DNA from: Geodermatophilus saharensis
Lineage (GTDB): Bacteria; Actinomycetota; Actinomycetes; Mycobacteriales; Geodermatophilaceae
Direction of reading: 5' to 3'
DNA: 64,000 nt
NCBI RefSeq assembly: GCF_900188205.1
Contig: NZ_FZOH01000009.1
Coordinates: 1 to 64,000 of the forward strand
In this document: positions 1-9,284 of the stretch, in pieces
How the letters are laid out: every line of letters begins with the position of its first letter
Numbering within the stretch: the first letter of the stretch is position 1
The notes under the pieces: generated by a model
Told to the model about the DNA's origin: nothing
What the model saw: the letters and a program-made list of their open reading frames with translations, nothing else
Database searches by the model: none
Position numbers and translations under genes: made by a program

Positions 1-238
1 CGGCGATGATGCGCGCGACCGTCTCCGGTGAGGTCCGCCGGGGCATCCGATGCGGCCGCGAGGAGCGATCGGCCAGCCCGGCCGCACCCTCGGTCCGCCA
101 GCGGCGCACCCACTTGTAGACCGTCTGCCGGCTGATCCCCAGCTGCTTGGCCACCTCACCGGGCCGATGACCAGCCAGGACACGAGCGATGATCAGCTTG
201 CGGGCGTAGACGGTGGTGCGGGCATTAGCGTGAGCCAC
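1..238 (-). CDS. IS481 family transposase, N-terminal 79 residues (cut by window edge)
   Basis: Start GTG at 238 is preceded by a GGAGG ribosome site with 5-nt spacing. The visible protein begins MAHANARTTVYARKL and carries a helix-turn-helix (about residues 24-45, GEVAKQLGISRQTVYKWVRR), followed by the usual GLADRSSRPHRMPRRT linker seen before the DDE core of IS481 transposases. The catalytic core lies beyond the left edge, so whether the element is intact is unknown. The ribosome site sits in one arm of an inverted repeat (239-296) that may limit translation from outside transcripts. Confidence 0.85.
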   Translation of the reverse strand, partial: MAHANARTTVYARKLIIARVLAGHRPGEVAKQLGISRQTVYKWVRRWRTEGAAGLADRSSRPHRMPRRTSPETVARIIA

Positions 239-296
239 GGAGACCTCCGGTTGGCGATGGTGACGTCAAGCACCACCACTCCTCCCGGAGGTCTCC
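239..296 (-). promoter_or_regulatory. Inverted repeat covering the transposase ribosome binding site
   Basis: GGAGACCTCCGG (239-250) and CCGGAGGTCTCC (285-296) are perfect 12-bp complements separated by 34 nt. The inner arm contains the transposase Shine-Dalgarno GGAGG. A transcript entering from outside the element would contain both arms and could hide the site. A transcript starting in the loop would lack the distal arm. Other insertion sequences use such hairpins to block read-through expression; that role here is inference. Confidence 0.6.
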
Positions 297-347
297 TTCA
301 TGATCAAGCCGACGCGCCGAACGTCAACAACGTCCCTGGTTGCGACA

Positions 348-353
348 GCTAGC
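348..353. repeat. Probable IS481 target site GCTAGC
   Basis: GCTAGC directly flanks the element end and matches the NCTAGN preference of IS481. It contains the TAG stop codon (349-351 on the minus strand) of the adjacent HDOD gene. The matching copy on the far side of the element is outside the window. Confidence 0.55.
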
Positions 354-1200
354 AGACGAGGGCGCGGCGCAGGTCCTCGGCCGCGGCGGCGACCTGCTCG
401 AGCACCGCCGCGACGCCGTCCTCGCGCAGCAGCCCGCCGCCGAGCCGCTCCACCGGCACCGGCTCGTGCGCGGGGTCGGCGTGGCGGGCGCCGATCTCCG
501 ACGCGACGCGCAGCAGCGCGCCGTCGGGCGCGGCGGGGTCGTCCGCGGCGGCCAGCGGGCCGACCATCACCGGCGGGAAGCCCCACTGCTCCAGCGCGAC
601 GGCCGACAGCCGCGTGGCCGAGATGCCGTAGCGGCACACCTCGGCGGTGCGCCGCGCGGCCGGAGAGCGGTGCGCGGCGGCCAGCGCGCGGTAGCCCGCC
701 GGGTCCTCGCCGTGCAGCAGCGCCGCGCCCACCTGGGCCAGCAGCCCGAGGCACAGGGCGTCCTGCGGCCGGGTCCCCGACCGCGGCGCGAGCACCGAGG
801 CGGCCAGCGCCACGCCGGTGCTGCGCTCCCAGAACCCCTCGGGCAGGTGCTCCTCGTCGTCGAGGCAGGTCAGCGCGACCGTCGCCATGGTCCGCACCGC
901 GGTGAAGCCGACGACGGTGACGGCGAACTGCAGCGTCGTCGCCCGGCCGGTCATGCCGAAGTAGGCGGAGTTGGCCAGCTTCATCACCCGGCCGGCCAGG
1001 GCGACGTCGCCTGCGAGCACCTCGGCCAGCCGGGCCGCGCTGGCGTCGTCGGTGCTGGCGACGGCGACCACCTGGGCGGCCACCGGGCGCTGGCCGGCCA
1101 TCGTGTCCATCCCCGCCAGCAGCCGGTCGAGGTCGACCGCCGGGGGGGTGCCCAGCGACAGCCCGCCGGCGGCCGGCACGATCGGCGACACCGCGGTCAC
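349..1200 (-). CDS. HDOD domain signalling protein
   Basis: 283 residues, starting at GTG 1200, which overlaps the TGA of the upstream GGDEF-EAL gene (GTGA), so translation is probably coupled. The HDOD domain fills most of the chain (about residues 35-235), with the typical helix RVMKLANSAYFG near 72-83. HDOD proteins are catalytically degenerate HD relatives found with cyclic-di-GMP and other signalling proteins; I see no other domain. Its place in one operon with a c-di-GMP enzyme suggests an output or accessory role. The TAG stop lies in the IS481 target site, but the reading frame is complete. Confidence 0.85.
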   Translation of the reverse strand: MTAVSPIVPAAGGLSLGTPPAVDLDRLLAGMDTMAGQRPVAAQVVAVASTDDASAARLAEVLAGDVALAGRVMKLANSAYFGMTGRATTLQFAVTVVGFTAVRTMATVALTCLDDEEHLPEGFWERSTGVALAASVLAPRSGTRPQDALCLGLLAQVGAALLHGEDPAGYRALAAAHRSPAARRTAEVCRYGISATRLSAVALEQWGFPPVMVGPLAAADDPAAPDGALLRVASEIGARHADPAHEPVPVERLGGGLLREDGVAAVLEQVAAAAEDLRRALVC

Positions 1201-3233
1201 CGGGCACCGACCCAGGCGGCCGTGGCGGCGCCGTCCATCGGCCGGGCCAGCGAGAAGCCCTGCAGGTAGGTGGCCCCCAGGTCGGTCAGCGCCGCGACCT
1301 GCGCGGGGGTGGCGACCCCCTCGGCGACGGTGGACAGCCCCAGGCTGCGGGCCATCGCGATGACGGCGGTGGCGATCTCGGCGTGGCCGTCGGCGAGCTC
1401 GGCGACGAAGGAGCGGTCGACCTTCAGGCAGGTCACCGGCAGGTGCCGCAGCGAGGCGAGCGAGGAGTAGCCGGTGCCGAAGTCGTCGATCGCGACCGCC
1501 ACGCCCAGGTCGCGCAGGCCCTGCAGCACCGCGCGGGCGGCGGCGGGGTCGGTCATCAGCGCCGACTCGGTGATCTCCACCGACAGCCGGGCGGGGGCGA
1601 GGCCGTGCCGGTCCAGCGCGGCGACCACCGCGTCGCGCAGGCCGCCGTCGAGCTGTAGCGCCGAGACGTTGACGTTGACCCGGGGCGGGGCGGCCGGGCC
1701 CAGCTCGCGGTCCCACACCGCCACCTGCCGGCAGGCCTCGTCGAGCACCAGCAGGCCCAGCGCGCCGATCAGGCCGCTCTCCTCCGCCAGGGCCACGAAC
1801 GTCGCCGGGCTGATCGGCCCGTGCTCGGGGTGCACCCAGCGGGCGAGCGCCTCGACGGCGTCGAGCGACCCGTCACCGGCGGCGAGGATCGGCTGGTAGT
1901 GCAGGCCCACCTCGCGCCGCTCGATCGCGTCGCGCAGGTCGGCGACCAGCCGCAGCTTCGCGCGGGCCTCGGCGCGGCCGGCGCGGTCGAGCACCCGCAC
2001 CCGGCCCTTGCCGCCGGCCTTGGCCTGGTACATGGCGATGTCGCAGTCGCGCACCAGGTCGGCGGCGTCGGCGTGCTCGGGCGCCTGCACGGTGACGCCG
2101 ATGCTGGCGTGCGGCCGCAGCAGCACCCCGGCCAGGGACACCGGCGCGGCGAGCGCGGTGCCGATCCGCCCGGCCAGCGCGGTGGCGGCCGCCTCGTCGA
2201 CGCCGTCGCAGACGACCACGAACTCGTCGCCGCCGAAGCGGGCCACGAGGTCGCCGGGGCGGACGGTGGCCCGCAGCCGGGCGGCGACCACCACCAGCAG
2301 CTCGTCGCCGGCCTCGTGGCCGAGGGAGTCGTTGACCACCTTGAAGTCGTCGAGGTCGAGGAACAGGCAGGCCAACCCGCGGCCCCCGGCGGTGAAGCGG
2401 GCGGCGAGGTGCTGGTCGAGCAGGGTGCGGTTGGGCAGGCCGGTCAGCGGGTCGTGGGAGGCCTGGTGGGCCAGCCGCGCCTCGAAGGCCAGCCGCTCGG
2501 TGACGTCCTCGACGGTGCCGAGGAAGCCGGCGCCGGAGCCCGGGGTGAACACGTGGCCCAGCCGCAGCAGCGCCGACCGCTCGGCGCCGTCGGCGCGCAC
2601 CAGCCGGGCCCGCACCTCGCCCTCCGCGCCCGGGCCCTCCCCGCTGCCGAGGACGGCGGCCACGGCCTCGACGACGGCGCCGAGGTCCTCGGGGTGCACG
2701 CAGCCGGTCCAGCCGGTGCCGAGCAGGTCCTCGGCGGGCCGGCCGACGAGCCGGCAGAAGGCGTCGTTGACGTGCGCCAGCCGCATGCCCTGCTCGGAGA
2801 GCACGGTCGGCACCGGCGAGCGCGCGGTGAGGGTGGCGAACCGGCGCTCGGCCGCCTCGGCGGTGGCCCGCGAGGCCCGCTCGGCGTCGGCGGCCCCGGT
2901 GGTCACCGCCAGCGTCCACGACCGCCCGGAGGGAGCCGGGGTGGCCCGGACAACGGCGTCGACGAGCCGCCCGTCGGCGGCGCGCACCGGCAGCGCCAGC
3001 CGCGCGGTGCGGCCGCGGCGGAGCAGCACGGGCAGCTCCCCGACCGGCAGGGTCGGCAGCAGCGCGGGGACCGGCGTGCCGCCCGGCACGGGCCCCAGCA
3101 GCGCGGTCGCGCTCGCGTTGGCCCAGGTGACCCGCGGCGGGCCGTCGGCGGCCCCGACGACGACCAGCGCGGGCCCGTCGCTGCCGGCCGCCGCGGCGAA
3201 CACGGCGGCCACCACCTCCGGGCTGGCGGGCAC
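1197..3233 (-). CDS. PAS-GGDEF-EAL cyclic-di-GMP synthase/phosphodiesterase
   Basis: 678 residues from GTG 3233, chosen because AGGAGG lies 4 nt upstream; a longer in-frame extension to 3371 lacks such a site. A degenerate PAS-like region (about 20-115) is followed by a PAS domain (about 130-250, [18 protein letters not shown]). The GGDEF domain (about 258-425) has intact GGDEF at 334-338 and an RxxD inhibitory site (RPGD, 325-328). The EAL domain (about 430-675) has VEALARW at 460-466 and [10 protein letters not shown]. Both catalytic signatures are intact, so it could make and degrade c-di-GMP. No transmembrane segment is evident. It is the first gene of an operon with the HDOD protein. Confidence 0.93.
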   Translation of the reverse strand: MPASPEVVAAVFAAAAGSDGPALVVVGAADGPPRVTWANASATALLGPVPGGTPVPALLPTLPVGELPVLLRRGRTARLALPVRAADGRLVDAVVRATPAPSGRSWTLAVTTGAADAERASRATAEAAERRFATLTARSPVPTVLSEQGMRLAHVNDAFCRLVGRPAEDLLGTGWTGCVHPEDLGAVVEAVAAVLGSGEGPGAEGEVRARLVRADGAERSALLRLGHVFTPGSGAGFLGTVEDVTERLAFEARLAHQASHDPLTGLPNRTLLDQHLAARFTAGGRGLACLFLDLDDFKVVNDSLGHEAGDELLVVVAARLRATVRPGDLVARFGGDEFVVVCDGVDEAAATALAGRIGTALAAPVSLAGVLLRPHASIGVTVQAPEHADAADLVRDCDIAMYQAKAGGKGRVRVLDRAGRAEARAKLRLVADLRDAIERREVGLHYQPILAAGDGSLDAVEALARWVHPEHGPISPATFVALAEESGLIGALGLLVLDEACRQVAVWDRELGPAAPPRVNVNVSALQLDGGLRDAVVAALDRHGLAPARLSVEITESALMTDPAAARAVLQGLRDLGVAVAIDDFGTGYSSLASLRHLPVTCLKVDRSFVAELADGHAEIATAVIAMARSLGLSTVAEGVATPAQVAALTDLGATYLQGFSLARPMDGAATAAWVGAR

Positions 3234-3507
3234 GGTTCCTCCTGCTGTCGGTGCGGCTGCCTGGCGGGGTCCCGGCGCGGGACTCCCCGGCACCCTCGGC
3301 ACGCGGCGGGCCGGACTCCACCCGCCGGGCGCGGCCCTCACCCGGGAGGGTGGGGATGCGATCCAGGTCACGAATCCGGACGGGGTCGCCCGGTTCGGTA
3401 CCGGCTCCTGTCACCATGCACCACCGGGGTCGGCCGCCCGCCCACCCCGCGCAGCACCACCCGGTCCGCCGGCGGGGTCGCCGGCCCGAGCTGTCGATGG
3501 AGTGCGC

Positions 3508-5055
3508 GTGCTGATCGGTGTGCCGGCCGAGACCCGACGGAACGAGACGCGGGTGGCCGCGACGCCGGTGAGCGTCGGGCGGCTGCGCGCGCTCGGGTAC
3601 GAGGTCCTGGTCGAGGCCGGTGCCGGGGAGGCGGCCAGCTGCCCGGACGAGGCCTACGTCGCCGCGGGTGCGCGGATCGGCCGGGCGGCCGACGCGTGGG
3701 GCGCCGACGTCGTCCTGCACGTCAACGCCCCCACCCTCGACGAGGTCGCGCTGCTGCGCCCGGACGCCGTGCTGGTCAGCCTGCTCGCCCCCGCACTCTC
3801 CCCCGACCTGCTCGACGCGCTGGTCGCCCGCGGGGTCACCGCGCTGGCGATGGACGCCGTGCCCCGGATCTCGCGGGCGCAGTCGCTGGACGTGCTGTCG
3901 TCGATGGCCAACATCGCCGGCTACCGCGCCGTCGTCGAGGCCGCGCACGCCTTCGGCCGGTTCTTCACCGGCCAGGTCACCGCCGCGGGCAAGGTGCCCC
4001 CCGCCAAGGTGTTCGTCGCCGGCGCCGGCGTCGCGGGGCTGGCCGCCATCGGCACCGCCAGCAGCCTGGGCGCGGTCGTGCGGGCCACCGACGTCCGCCC
4101 CGAGGTGGCCGAGCAGGTGCGCTCGCTGGGCGGGGAGTACGTCGGCGTGCCCGCCGACGAGAGCGAGCAGGCCGCCGGGTCGGGCACCGGGTACGCGTCG
4201 GTCACGTCCGAGAGCTTCGACGCCCGCGCCGCCGTCATGTACGCCGAGCAGGCCCGCGACGTCGACGTCGTCGTCACCACCGCGCTGATCCCCGGCCGCC
4301 CCGCGCCCCGGCTGCTCACCGAGGAGATGGTGGCGAGCATGAAGCCCGGCTCGGTGGTGGTGGACATGGCCGCCGCGCAGGGCGGCAACGTGGCCGGCTC
4401 GGTGCCCGACGAGGTGGTGGTGACGCCGAACGGGGTCACGATCATCGGCTACACCGACCTGCCCGCGCGGCTGCCGGCGCAGGCCTCGCAGCTGTTCGCC
4501 ACCAACCTGGTCAACCTGCTGACGCTGCTCACCCCGGGCAGGGACGGGCGGCCGGTGTTCGACCTCGACGACGTCGTCGTGCGGGGCATGACCGTGGCGC
4601 GGGCCGGCGAGAAGCTGTGGCCGCCACCCCCGGTGCCGGTCTCGGCCGCGCCGGCACCGGCCGCCGATCCCCCGCCGGCGCCGCTGCCGCCACCGGCGGA
4701 CGGTCCGCCCGCGCCCGGCCGGCGGGCCGCGCTGGTCGGCCTCGGCGCGGCTCTGCTGTTCCTGCTCGCCGCCTTCTCCCCCGACCAGCTCATCGGCAAC
4801 CTGACGGTGTTCGCCCTGGCCGTCGTCGTCGGTTTCTACGTCATCGGGCACGTGCACCACGCGCTGCACACCCCGCTGATGAGCGTGACCAACGCGATCT
4901 CCGGGATCATCGTGGTCGGCGCGCTGCTGCAGCTCGGGCACACCAGCACGGTGGTGACCGTGCTGGCCTTCCTCGCGGTGCTGCTGGCCAGCATCAACGT
5001 CTTCGGCGGCTTCGCGGTGACCCGCCGCATGCTCGGCATGTTCCGGAGGGCCTGA
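3508..5055 (+). CDS. pntA: NAD(P) transhydrogenase subunit alpha
   Basis: 515 residues. GTG 3508 ([17 protein letters not shown]) is chosen because it matches the PntA N-terminus and has GGAG just upstream; GTG 3502 is an alternative. The N-terminal domain I (about 1-375) binds NAD(H): [18 protein letters not shown], and the Rossmann stretch [11 protein letters not shown] followed by RATDVRPE. A proline/alanine-rich linker (about 377-408) leads to three or four transmembrane helices (about 412-505). This is therefore the long, E. coli-like PntA with soluble and membrane parts fused. With PntB it couples hydride transfer between NADH and NADP+ to proton movement across the membrane. Confidence 0.95.
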   Translation: MLIGVPAETRRNETRVAATPVSVGRLRALGYEVLVEAGAGEAASCPDEAYVAAGARIGRAADAWGADVVLHVNAPTLDEVALLRPDAVLVSLLAPALSPDLLDALVARGVTALAMDAVPRISRAQSLDVLSSMANIAGYRAVVEAAHAFGRFFTGQVTAAGKVPPAKVFVAGAGVAGLAAIGTASSLGAVVRATDVRPEVAEQVRSLGGEYVGVPADESEQAAGSGTGYASVTSESFDARAAVMYAEQARDVDVVVTTALIPGRPAPRLLTEEMVASMKPGSVVVDMAAAQGGNVAGSVPDEVVVTPNGVTIIGYTDLPARLPAQASQLFATNLVNLLTLLTPGRDGRPVFDLDDVVVRGMTVARAGEKLWPPPPVPVSAAPAPAADPPPAPLPPPADGPPAPGRRAALVGLGAALLFLLAAFSPDQLIGNLTVFALAVVVGFYVIGHVHHALHTPLMSVTNAISGIIVVGALLQLGHTSTVVTVLAFLAVLLASINVFGGFAVTRRMLGMFRRA

Positions 5056-5058
5056 CCC

Positions 5059-6468
5059 GTGAGTGCCACCACCGCCGCGTCCGCGGCCTACATCGTCGCC
5101 GCCCTGCTGTTCGTGCTGAGCCTGGCCGGGCTGTCGCGGCACGAGACCGCCAAGGCGGGCAACGCCTACGGCATCGCCGGCATGGCGGTCGCGCTGGTCG
5201 CCACCATCGGGCTGGCCGCCCGCGACGGCGACGCGCTGTCGATCGGCCTCATCGCCGTCGCGATGGTGATCGGCGCCGCGATCGGCATCTGGCGGGCCCG
5301 GATCGTCGAGATGACCGGCATGCCCGAGCTCATCGCGCTGCTGCACAGCTTCGTCGGCCTGGCCGCGGTGCTGGTCGGCTGGAACGGCTACCTCTCGGTG
5401 GAGGGCGCACCGGCCGGCGAGGCCGAGGTGCTCGACCTGCCCGTGGGCATCCACTCCGCCGAGGTGGCGATCGGCGTCTTCATCGGGGCGGTCACCTTCA
5501 CCGGCTCGGTCGTGGCCTACCTGAAGCTGTCGGGGCGGATCCGCAGCAACCCGCTGGTGCTGCCGGGCAAGAACGCGCTCAACCTCGGTGCGCTGGCGGC
5601 CTTCGCCGTCCTGACCGTCGTGTTCGTCGTCTCGCCGGGGCTGGGCGTGCTGGCGGGCCTGACCGCGCTGGCGCTGGCGCTGGGCTGGCACCTGGTCGCC
5701 TCGATCGGCGGCGGCGACATGCCCGTCGTCGTCTCGATGCTCAACAGCTACTCGGGCTGGGCGGCCGCGGCCTCGGGCTTCCTGCTCGACAACGACCTGC
5801 TGATCGTCACCGGCGCGCTGGTCGGCTCCTCCGGCGCCTACCTGTCCTACATCATGTGCCAGGCGATGAACCGCTCGTTCCTGTCGGTCATCGCCGGCGG
5901 GTTCGGCAACGAGGGCGCCACCGCCGCCTCCGGCGACGTCGACGGCGAGCACACCGAGACCACCGCCGAGGAGGTCGCGCAGCTGCTGCGCGACGCCGAC
6001 AGCGTCGTCATCACCCCCGGCTACGGCATGGCCGTCGCGCACGCGCAGAACGCCGTCGCCGAGCTGACCCGCACGCTCACCGACAAGGGCGTGCTGGTCC
6101 GCTTCGGCATCCACCCGGTCGCGGGGCGCCTGCCCGGGCACATGAACGTGCTGCTGGCCGAGGCCAAGGTGCCCTACGACGTCGTCCTGGAGATGGACGA
6201 GATCAACGACGACCTGGCCAAGACGTCGGTGGTGCTGGTGATCGGCGCCAACGACACGGTCAACCCGGCCGCCGCCGAGGACCCGGCCAGCCCGATCGCC
6301 GGCATGCCGGTGCTGCACGTGTGGGAGGCCGAGCACGTGGTGGTGTTCAAGCGGTCCATGAGCACCGGATACGCCGGCGTGCAGAACCCCCTGTTCTTCC
6401 GCGAGAACACCCGGATGCTGTTCGGCGACGCGCGCGAGCGCGTCGAGGACATCCTGCGGGCCCTGTAG
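5059..6468 (+). CDS. pntB: NAD(P) transhydrogenase subunit beta
   Basis: 469 residues from GTG 5059, three bases after pntA, with GGAGGG about 10 nt upstream. The first about 265 residues hold roughly eight to nine membrane helices (domain II). The last about 180 residues are the NADP(H)-binding domain III, with [44 protein letters not shown] and the C-terminal [16 protein letters not shown]. All expected PntB landmarks are present. It forms the proton-translocating transhydrogenase with PntA and is co-transcribed with it. Confidence 0.96.
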   Translation: MSATTAASAAYIVAALLFVLSLAGLSRHETAKAGNAYGIAGMAVALVATIGLAARDGDALSIGLIAVAMVIGAAIGIWRARIVEMTGMPELIALLHSFVGLAAVLVGWNGYLSVEGAPAGEAEVLDLPVGIHSAEVAIGVFIGAVTFTGSVVAYLKLSGRIRSNPLVLPGKNALNLGALAAFAVLTVVFVVSPGLGVLAGLTALALALGWHLVASIGGGDMPVVVSMLNSYSGWAAAASGFLLDNDLLIVTGALVGSSGAYLSYIMCQAMNRSFLSVIAGGFGNEGATAASGDVDGEHTETTAEEVAQLLRDADSVVITPGYGMAVAHAQNAVAELTRTLTDKGVLVRFGIHPVAGRLPGHMNVLLAEAKVPYDVVLEMDEINDDLAKTSVVLVIGANDTVNPAAAEDPASPIAGMPVLHVWEAEHVVVFKRSMSTGYAGVQNPLFFRENTRMLFGDARERVEDILRAL

Positions 6469-6489
6469 GGCCCCCGCGAGAGGAGCACC

Positions 6490-6891
6490 GTGACCACTCA
6501 CCCCACCGCCGCCGCGCTGGTCAGCCCGGCCTGGCTGATCGGGGGCCTGCGCAACGTCCCCGGCTACCTGGCCACCGCCCAGGGCGGGCTGACCTTCGTC
6601 AGCGACACCCCGGTCTTCGACGTACCGCTGACCCAGGTCAGCGACGTGTCGTGGCCGTGGTGGTGGTTCGGCGGCGGGCTGAAGCTGACCGCGGCCGGGC
6701 AGCGGTGGAAGATCACGTTCGTCCGGCCGAACGGGATGCCGCCGCCGCACCCGTCGATGCTCGACACCGGGGTCGGGGTGTTCGGGCTGCTCACCGGCAC
6801 CTGGCACGACATCGACGCGATGCGGGGCCTCGCCGACGTCCGCAGCGGGCGCGAGGCGGGCCGGCGGTGGCGCGAGGTGCTGCCGGGCTGA
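6490..6891 (+). CDS. Hypothetical protein, PH/GRAM-like small protein
   Basis: 133 residues, GTG start with GAGAGGAGCACC upstream, 21 bp after pntB and probably in the same transcript. It has no signal peptide or clear membrane helix. The alternating pattern of short beta-like stretches (VPGYLATAQGGLTFVSD, VPLTQVSDVSWPWWWFGGGL, WKITFVRPNG) resembles GRAM/PH-type small domains. That is a fold guess only. An aromatic cluster WPWWWF is notable. Function unknown. Confidence 0.75.
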   Translation: MTTHPTAAALVSPAWLIGGLRNVPGYLATAQGGLTFVSDTPVFDVPLTQVSDVSWPWWWFGGGLKLTAAGQRWKITFVRPNGMPPPHPSMLDTGVGVFGLLTGTWHDIDAMRGLADVRSGREAGRRWREVLPG

Positions 6892-6929
6892 GTTGCGGCG
6901 CGGTCGCCGGGGGCGCGACGGTTGCCGGT

Positions 6930-7367
6930 GTGGACCCCTTCCGCCTCGGCATGCCGAAGATCCCCGGCCTCACCGAGCTGCTGACCGCGCTGCAGGCGCA
7001 GACCGAGGCGCTGGCCCAGCTGCCGCGCACCCTCACCGACCTCAACGGCGCCGTCCGCGAGCTCATCGCCGCGACGACGACCGCGACGTCGGCGATCGCC
7101 TCGGCGCAGCGCACCGCCGAGCGGCTGGAGGACCTCGTCGGTGAGCTCGAGGAGCCGGTGCGGGCGCTCAAGCCGGGGCTGGAGCGGGTGGGCCGGGTCC
7201 TCGACGACCCCGCGGTCGACGCGGTGCCCGACATCATCCGCACCATCGACGAGGACCTCATGCCGATGATCGCGACGATCCGTCAGGCGCAGAACCGGGT
7301 CGCCGGCGTCACCGGCCTGCTGCGCCGCCGCGGCCGCCCGGACGACGACGGGGACGCCGTGCCGTGA
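6930..7367 (+). CDS. Hypothetical coiled-coil protein
   Basis: 145 residues from GTG 6930 ([21 protein letters not shown]). After a short head the protein is almost entirely helical with heptad-like spacing (about residues 15-80, then 95-130) and ends in a basic-acidic tail ([11 protein letters not shown]). It has no enzyme motif or signal peptide. It follows the pnt genes and the 6490 gene on the same strand with a 38-bp gap. Its last 59 bp overlap the 3' end of the opposite-strand pentapeptide gene. Function unknown; a scaffold or surface-binding protein is possible. Confidence 0.75.
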   Translation: MDPFRLGMPKIPGLTELLTALQAQTEALAQLPRTLTDLNGAVRELIAATTTATSAIASAQRTAERLEDLVGELEEPVRALKPGLERVGRVLDDPAVDAVPDIIRTIDEDLMPMIATIRQAQNRVAGVTGLLRRRGRPDDDGDAVP

Positions 7368-8187
7368 CCGGCGCGGCGGTCCAGTGCGCGGGGCGGTCGA
7401 GCGCGGCCGGCAGCCGGGTGGCGCCGTCGCCGCGGGCCGCGGCCACCTGCGGGCGGGTGAGGAACAGCGCGCCGGAGAGGTCGGCGCCGCGCAGGTCGGC
7501 CGCGCGCAGGTCGGCGCCGAGCAGGTCGACGGCGGTGAGGTCGGCGCCCCGCAGGTCCGCGCCGATCAGGTAGGCGCCGCGCAGGCTGCTGCCGCGCAGG
7601 TCGGTGCGGCGCAGGTCGGCGCCGATCAGGTCGGCGTCGCGCCGGTCGCGGCCGCCGGGGCGGACCGCGGCGCTGACCCGGCCGAGCAGCTGCCCGGCCT
7701 CGGCCCGCAGGGCGGCCGCGTCGACGGCGGCCAGCTCCGCCGGGTCGCCGGCGGCCAGCCGCTCGGTGCGCCCGGTGAGAGCGGCGACGTCGGCGCGCAG
7801 CGGCGCCGGCAGCGGCAGGGCGGCGGACTCGGCGAGGTACCACAGCAGCTCGTGCAGCTGCCGCAGGACGGGGAAGGCCGCGGCCACGCCCGGGTCGGCG
7901 GCCGGGCGCTCGACGGCGGCGACCTGCACCAGCCGCTGGCCGGCGCCGAAGCAGTCGAAGACCGTGCAGCCGGGGAACCCGCGCTGCCGCAGGTCGGCGT
8001 GGATGCCGCAGCGGGCGTCGGTGGTGAGGTGCACGCAGGCCCGCCCGGCGGGCTTGTCGATCGCGAAGTCGGCCGAGGCGGCGAAGGCCGGCAGCACGCA
8101 GCACAGGCCGGCGCAGGCGGAGCAGTCGGCGCGCAGCTCCCGCCGCCGGTCGACGGGAGCCGCCGCCGGGGAGGCGGGAGGGGTCAC
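7309..8187 (-). CDS. Pentapeptide repeat protein with N-terminal cysteine cluster
   Basis: 292 residues, GTG start at 8187. The N-terminal part has a cysteine pattern CSACAGLCC (about 22-30), then CxxH, CGIH, and [12 protein letters not shown], suggesting metal or Fe-S binding. A helical middle follows. About residues 185-245 are tandem A(D/N)LxX pentapeptides ([20 protein letters not shown] and so on), which form a right-handed beta helix. The strand codes for antisense overlap with the 6930-7367 gene over its last 59 bp. Such Cys-plus-pentapeptide proteins recur in Actinobacteria without an assigned role. No clear ribosome site; the start is less certain. Confidence 0.85.
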   Translation of the reverse strand: MTPPASPAAAPVDRRRELRADCSACAGLCCVLPAFAASADFAIDKPAGRACVHLTTDARCGIHADLRQRGFPGCTVFDCFGAGQRLVQVAAVERPAADPGVAAAFPVLRQLHELLWYLAESAALPLPAPLRADVAALTGRTERLAAGDPAELAAVDAAALRAEAGQLLGRVSAAVRPGGRDRRDADLIGADLRRTDLRGSSLRGAYLIGADLRGADLTAVDLLGADLRAADLRGADLSGALFLTRPQVAAARGDGATRLPAALDRPAHWTAAPVTARRPRRRPGGRGGAAGR

Positions 8188-8230
8188 CGGTCGAGGGTAT
8201 GCGCGGGGACGGTCCGGCCCAGTTCCCCGT

Positions 8231-8291
8231 CGAGATCACGTGATCTCGGCGCTCCAGCGGCCCTGAGGCGTCGAGATCCCGTGATCTCGAC
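8231..8291. repeat. Two GAGATCACGTGATCTC-type palindromes
   Basis: CGAGATCACGTGATCTCG at 8231-8248 is a perfect 18-bp palindrome. A 22-bp near-copy with one mismatch, core GAGATCCCGTGATCTC, lies at 8270-8291. They are about 40 bp apart, between divergent genes (pentapeptide protein and a VOC protein). They may be a paired operator or copies of a dispersed palindromic repeat; the sequence alone does not decide. Confidence 0.7.
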
Positions 8292-8317
8292 GCGACGGCC
8301 GGGCCAGGATGGGCGGC

Positions 8318-8710
8318 GTGGACGTGCTCAGCAGCCGCGTGCTCCTGCGGCCCACCGACCCCGACCGCTCGCAGGCGTTCTACCGCGACGTGCTCGGGCT
8401 GGCCGTCTACCGCGAGTTCGGCCCGCCCGGGCACCGCGGGCTGGTGTTCTTCCTCGGCAACGGCCTGCTCGAGGTCTCCGGCCGGGCCGACGAGCGCCCG
8501 CGCGGCCTGGCGCTGTGGGTGCAGGTGCGCGACCTCACCGCCGCGGTCGACCGGCTGGCCGAGGCGGGCGTCCCCGTCGTCGACCGGCCGGAGCGCAAGC
8601 CGTGGGGGCTGCTCGAGGCGACGGTCAGCGACCCCGATGGCGTGGCGATCGTGCTGGTCGAGGTCCCTGCCGACCACCCGCTGCGGGTGGACGTGCGCCC
8701 GCCCGGGTGA
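8318..8710 (+). CDS. VOC (glyoxalase/dioxygenase fold) family protein
   Basis: 130 residues from GTG 8318 (VDVLSSRVLLRPTDPDRS); ATG 8309 is an in-frame alternative. The single VOC module has paired beta-alpha-beta-beta-beta units: SRVLLRPTDPDRSQAFYRDVLGLAVYRE and LALWVQVRDLTAAVDRLAEAG, then SDPDGVAIVLVEV. Candidate metal ligands of the fold are only partly conserved, so the activity (glyoxalase-like, resistance protein or binding protein) is unclear. The next gene encodes a second VOC protein 25 bp downstream, so the two are probably co-transcribed from a promoter near the 8231-8291 palindromes. Confidence 0.85.
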   Translation: MDVLSSRVLLRPTDPDRSQAFYRDVLGLAVYREFGPPGHRGLVFFLGNGLLEVSGRADERPRGLALWVQVRDLTAAVDRLAEAGVPVVDRPERKPWGLLEATVSDPDGVAIVLVEVPADHPLRVDVRPPG

Positions 8711-8735
8711 CCCTGCACGGGGGGATGACCCACCC

Positions 8736-9173
8736 ATGGCGATCCGGCGGATGGACCACGTCAGCGTCGTCGTCGACGACCTCGAGGCGGCCACGGCGTT
8801 CTTCACCGCGCTCGGCATGGAGCTGGAGGGCGAGGCGCCGATCGAGGGGCCGTCGGTGGACCGCCTCAGCGGGCTCGACGGCGTCCGGGTCGACATCGCG
8901 ATGATGCGGACGCCGGACGGCCACGGCCGGCTCGAGCTGACGAGGTTCCACAGCCCGCAGGCGGTGAGCGCCGAGCCGGCGAACGCACCGGCGAACACGC
9001 TGGGCCTGCGCAGCGTGTTCGCCGTCGACGACCTCGACGCCACCCTCGCCGGCCTGCGGGCCCACGGCGGGCACCCCATCGGCGAGGTGGTGCAGTACCA
9101 GGACAGCCACCGGCTCTGCTCCGTCCGCGGCCCCGCCGGGATCATCGTTGCGCTGGCCGAGCAGCTCGGCTGA
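8736..9173 (+). CDS. VOC family protein
   Basis: 145 residues, ATG 8736. It opens with the classic VOC start MAIRRMDHVSVVVDDLEAA and has a second repeat from about residue 85 (RSVFAVDDLDATLAGLRAHGG) ending SVRGPAGIIVALAEQLG. His8 and Glu-type positions (RLELTRF; GIIVALAEQ) are compatible with a metal-binding glyoxalase or epimerase-like enzyme. The substrate cannot be told from the sequence. It forms a short operon with the preceding VOC gene. Confidence 0.88.
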   Translation: MAIRRMDHVSVVVDDLEAATAFFTALGMELEGEAPIEGPSVDRLSGLDGVRVDIAMMRTPDGHGRLELTRFHSPQAVSAEPANAPANTLGLRSVFAVDDLDATLAGLRAHGGHPIGEVVQYQDSHRLCSVRGPAGIIVALAEQLG

Positions 9174-9284
9174 CCCCGGGCCCAGCGTGCACTCCGCTGT
9201 CCCGGTGGTCCGCAGAGGACTTGTGCTCTGTCCACGATCGGTTGGCCGAGGCAATCTCCCTGCACCGACCACGGGGAGGCTGAC

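Larger units (their letters stand above)
1..347 (-). mobile_element. IS481-like insertion sequence, one end
   Basis: The window opens inside an insertion sequence. Its outer end on this side is at 347: read on the minus strand it begins TGTCGCAACCAGGGACGTTG, the TGT start typical of IS481-group ends. It is followed by GCTAGC (348-353), which fits the NCTAGN target known for IS481. The transposase start lies about 110 bp inside. The other end and the second target copy are outside the window, so the terminal repeat and duplication cannot be confirmed here. Confidence 0.75.

Noticed and set aside
349-1200. HDOD gene as an IS-disrupted pseudogene
   Set aside because: The frame is complete to its TAG, which lies in the target site; the insertion did not remove codons.
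1821-7367. A 1,800-codon open frame on the plus strand across several genes
   Set aside because: It is a high-GC shadow. Its composition is Arg/Gly/Pro repeats without domains, and it runs antisense to the GGDEF-EAL gene and over pntAB in another frame.
8194-8199. GGGTAT resembling a SigF -10 box
   Set aside because: No GTTT-type -35 element lies 15-17 bp upstream and the orientation does not fit a gene start.
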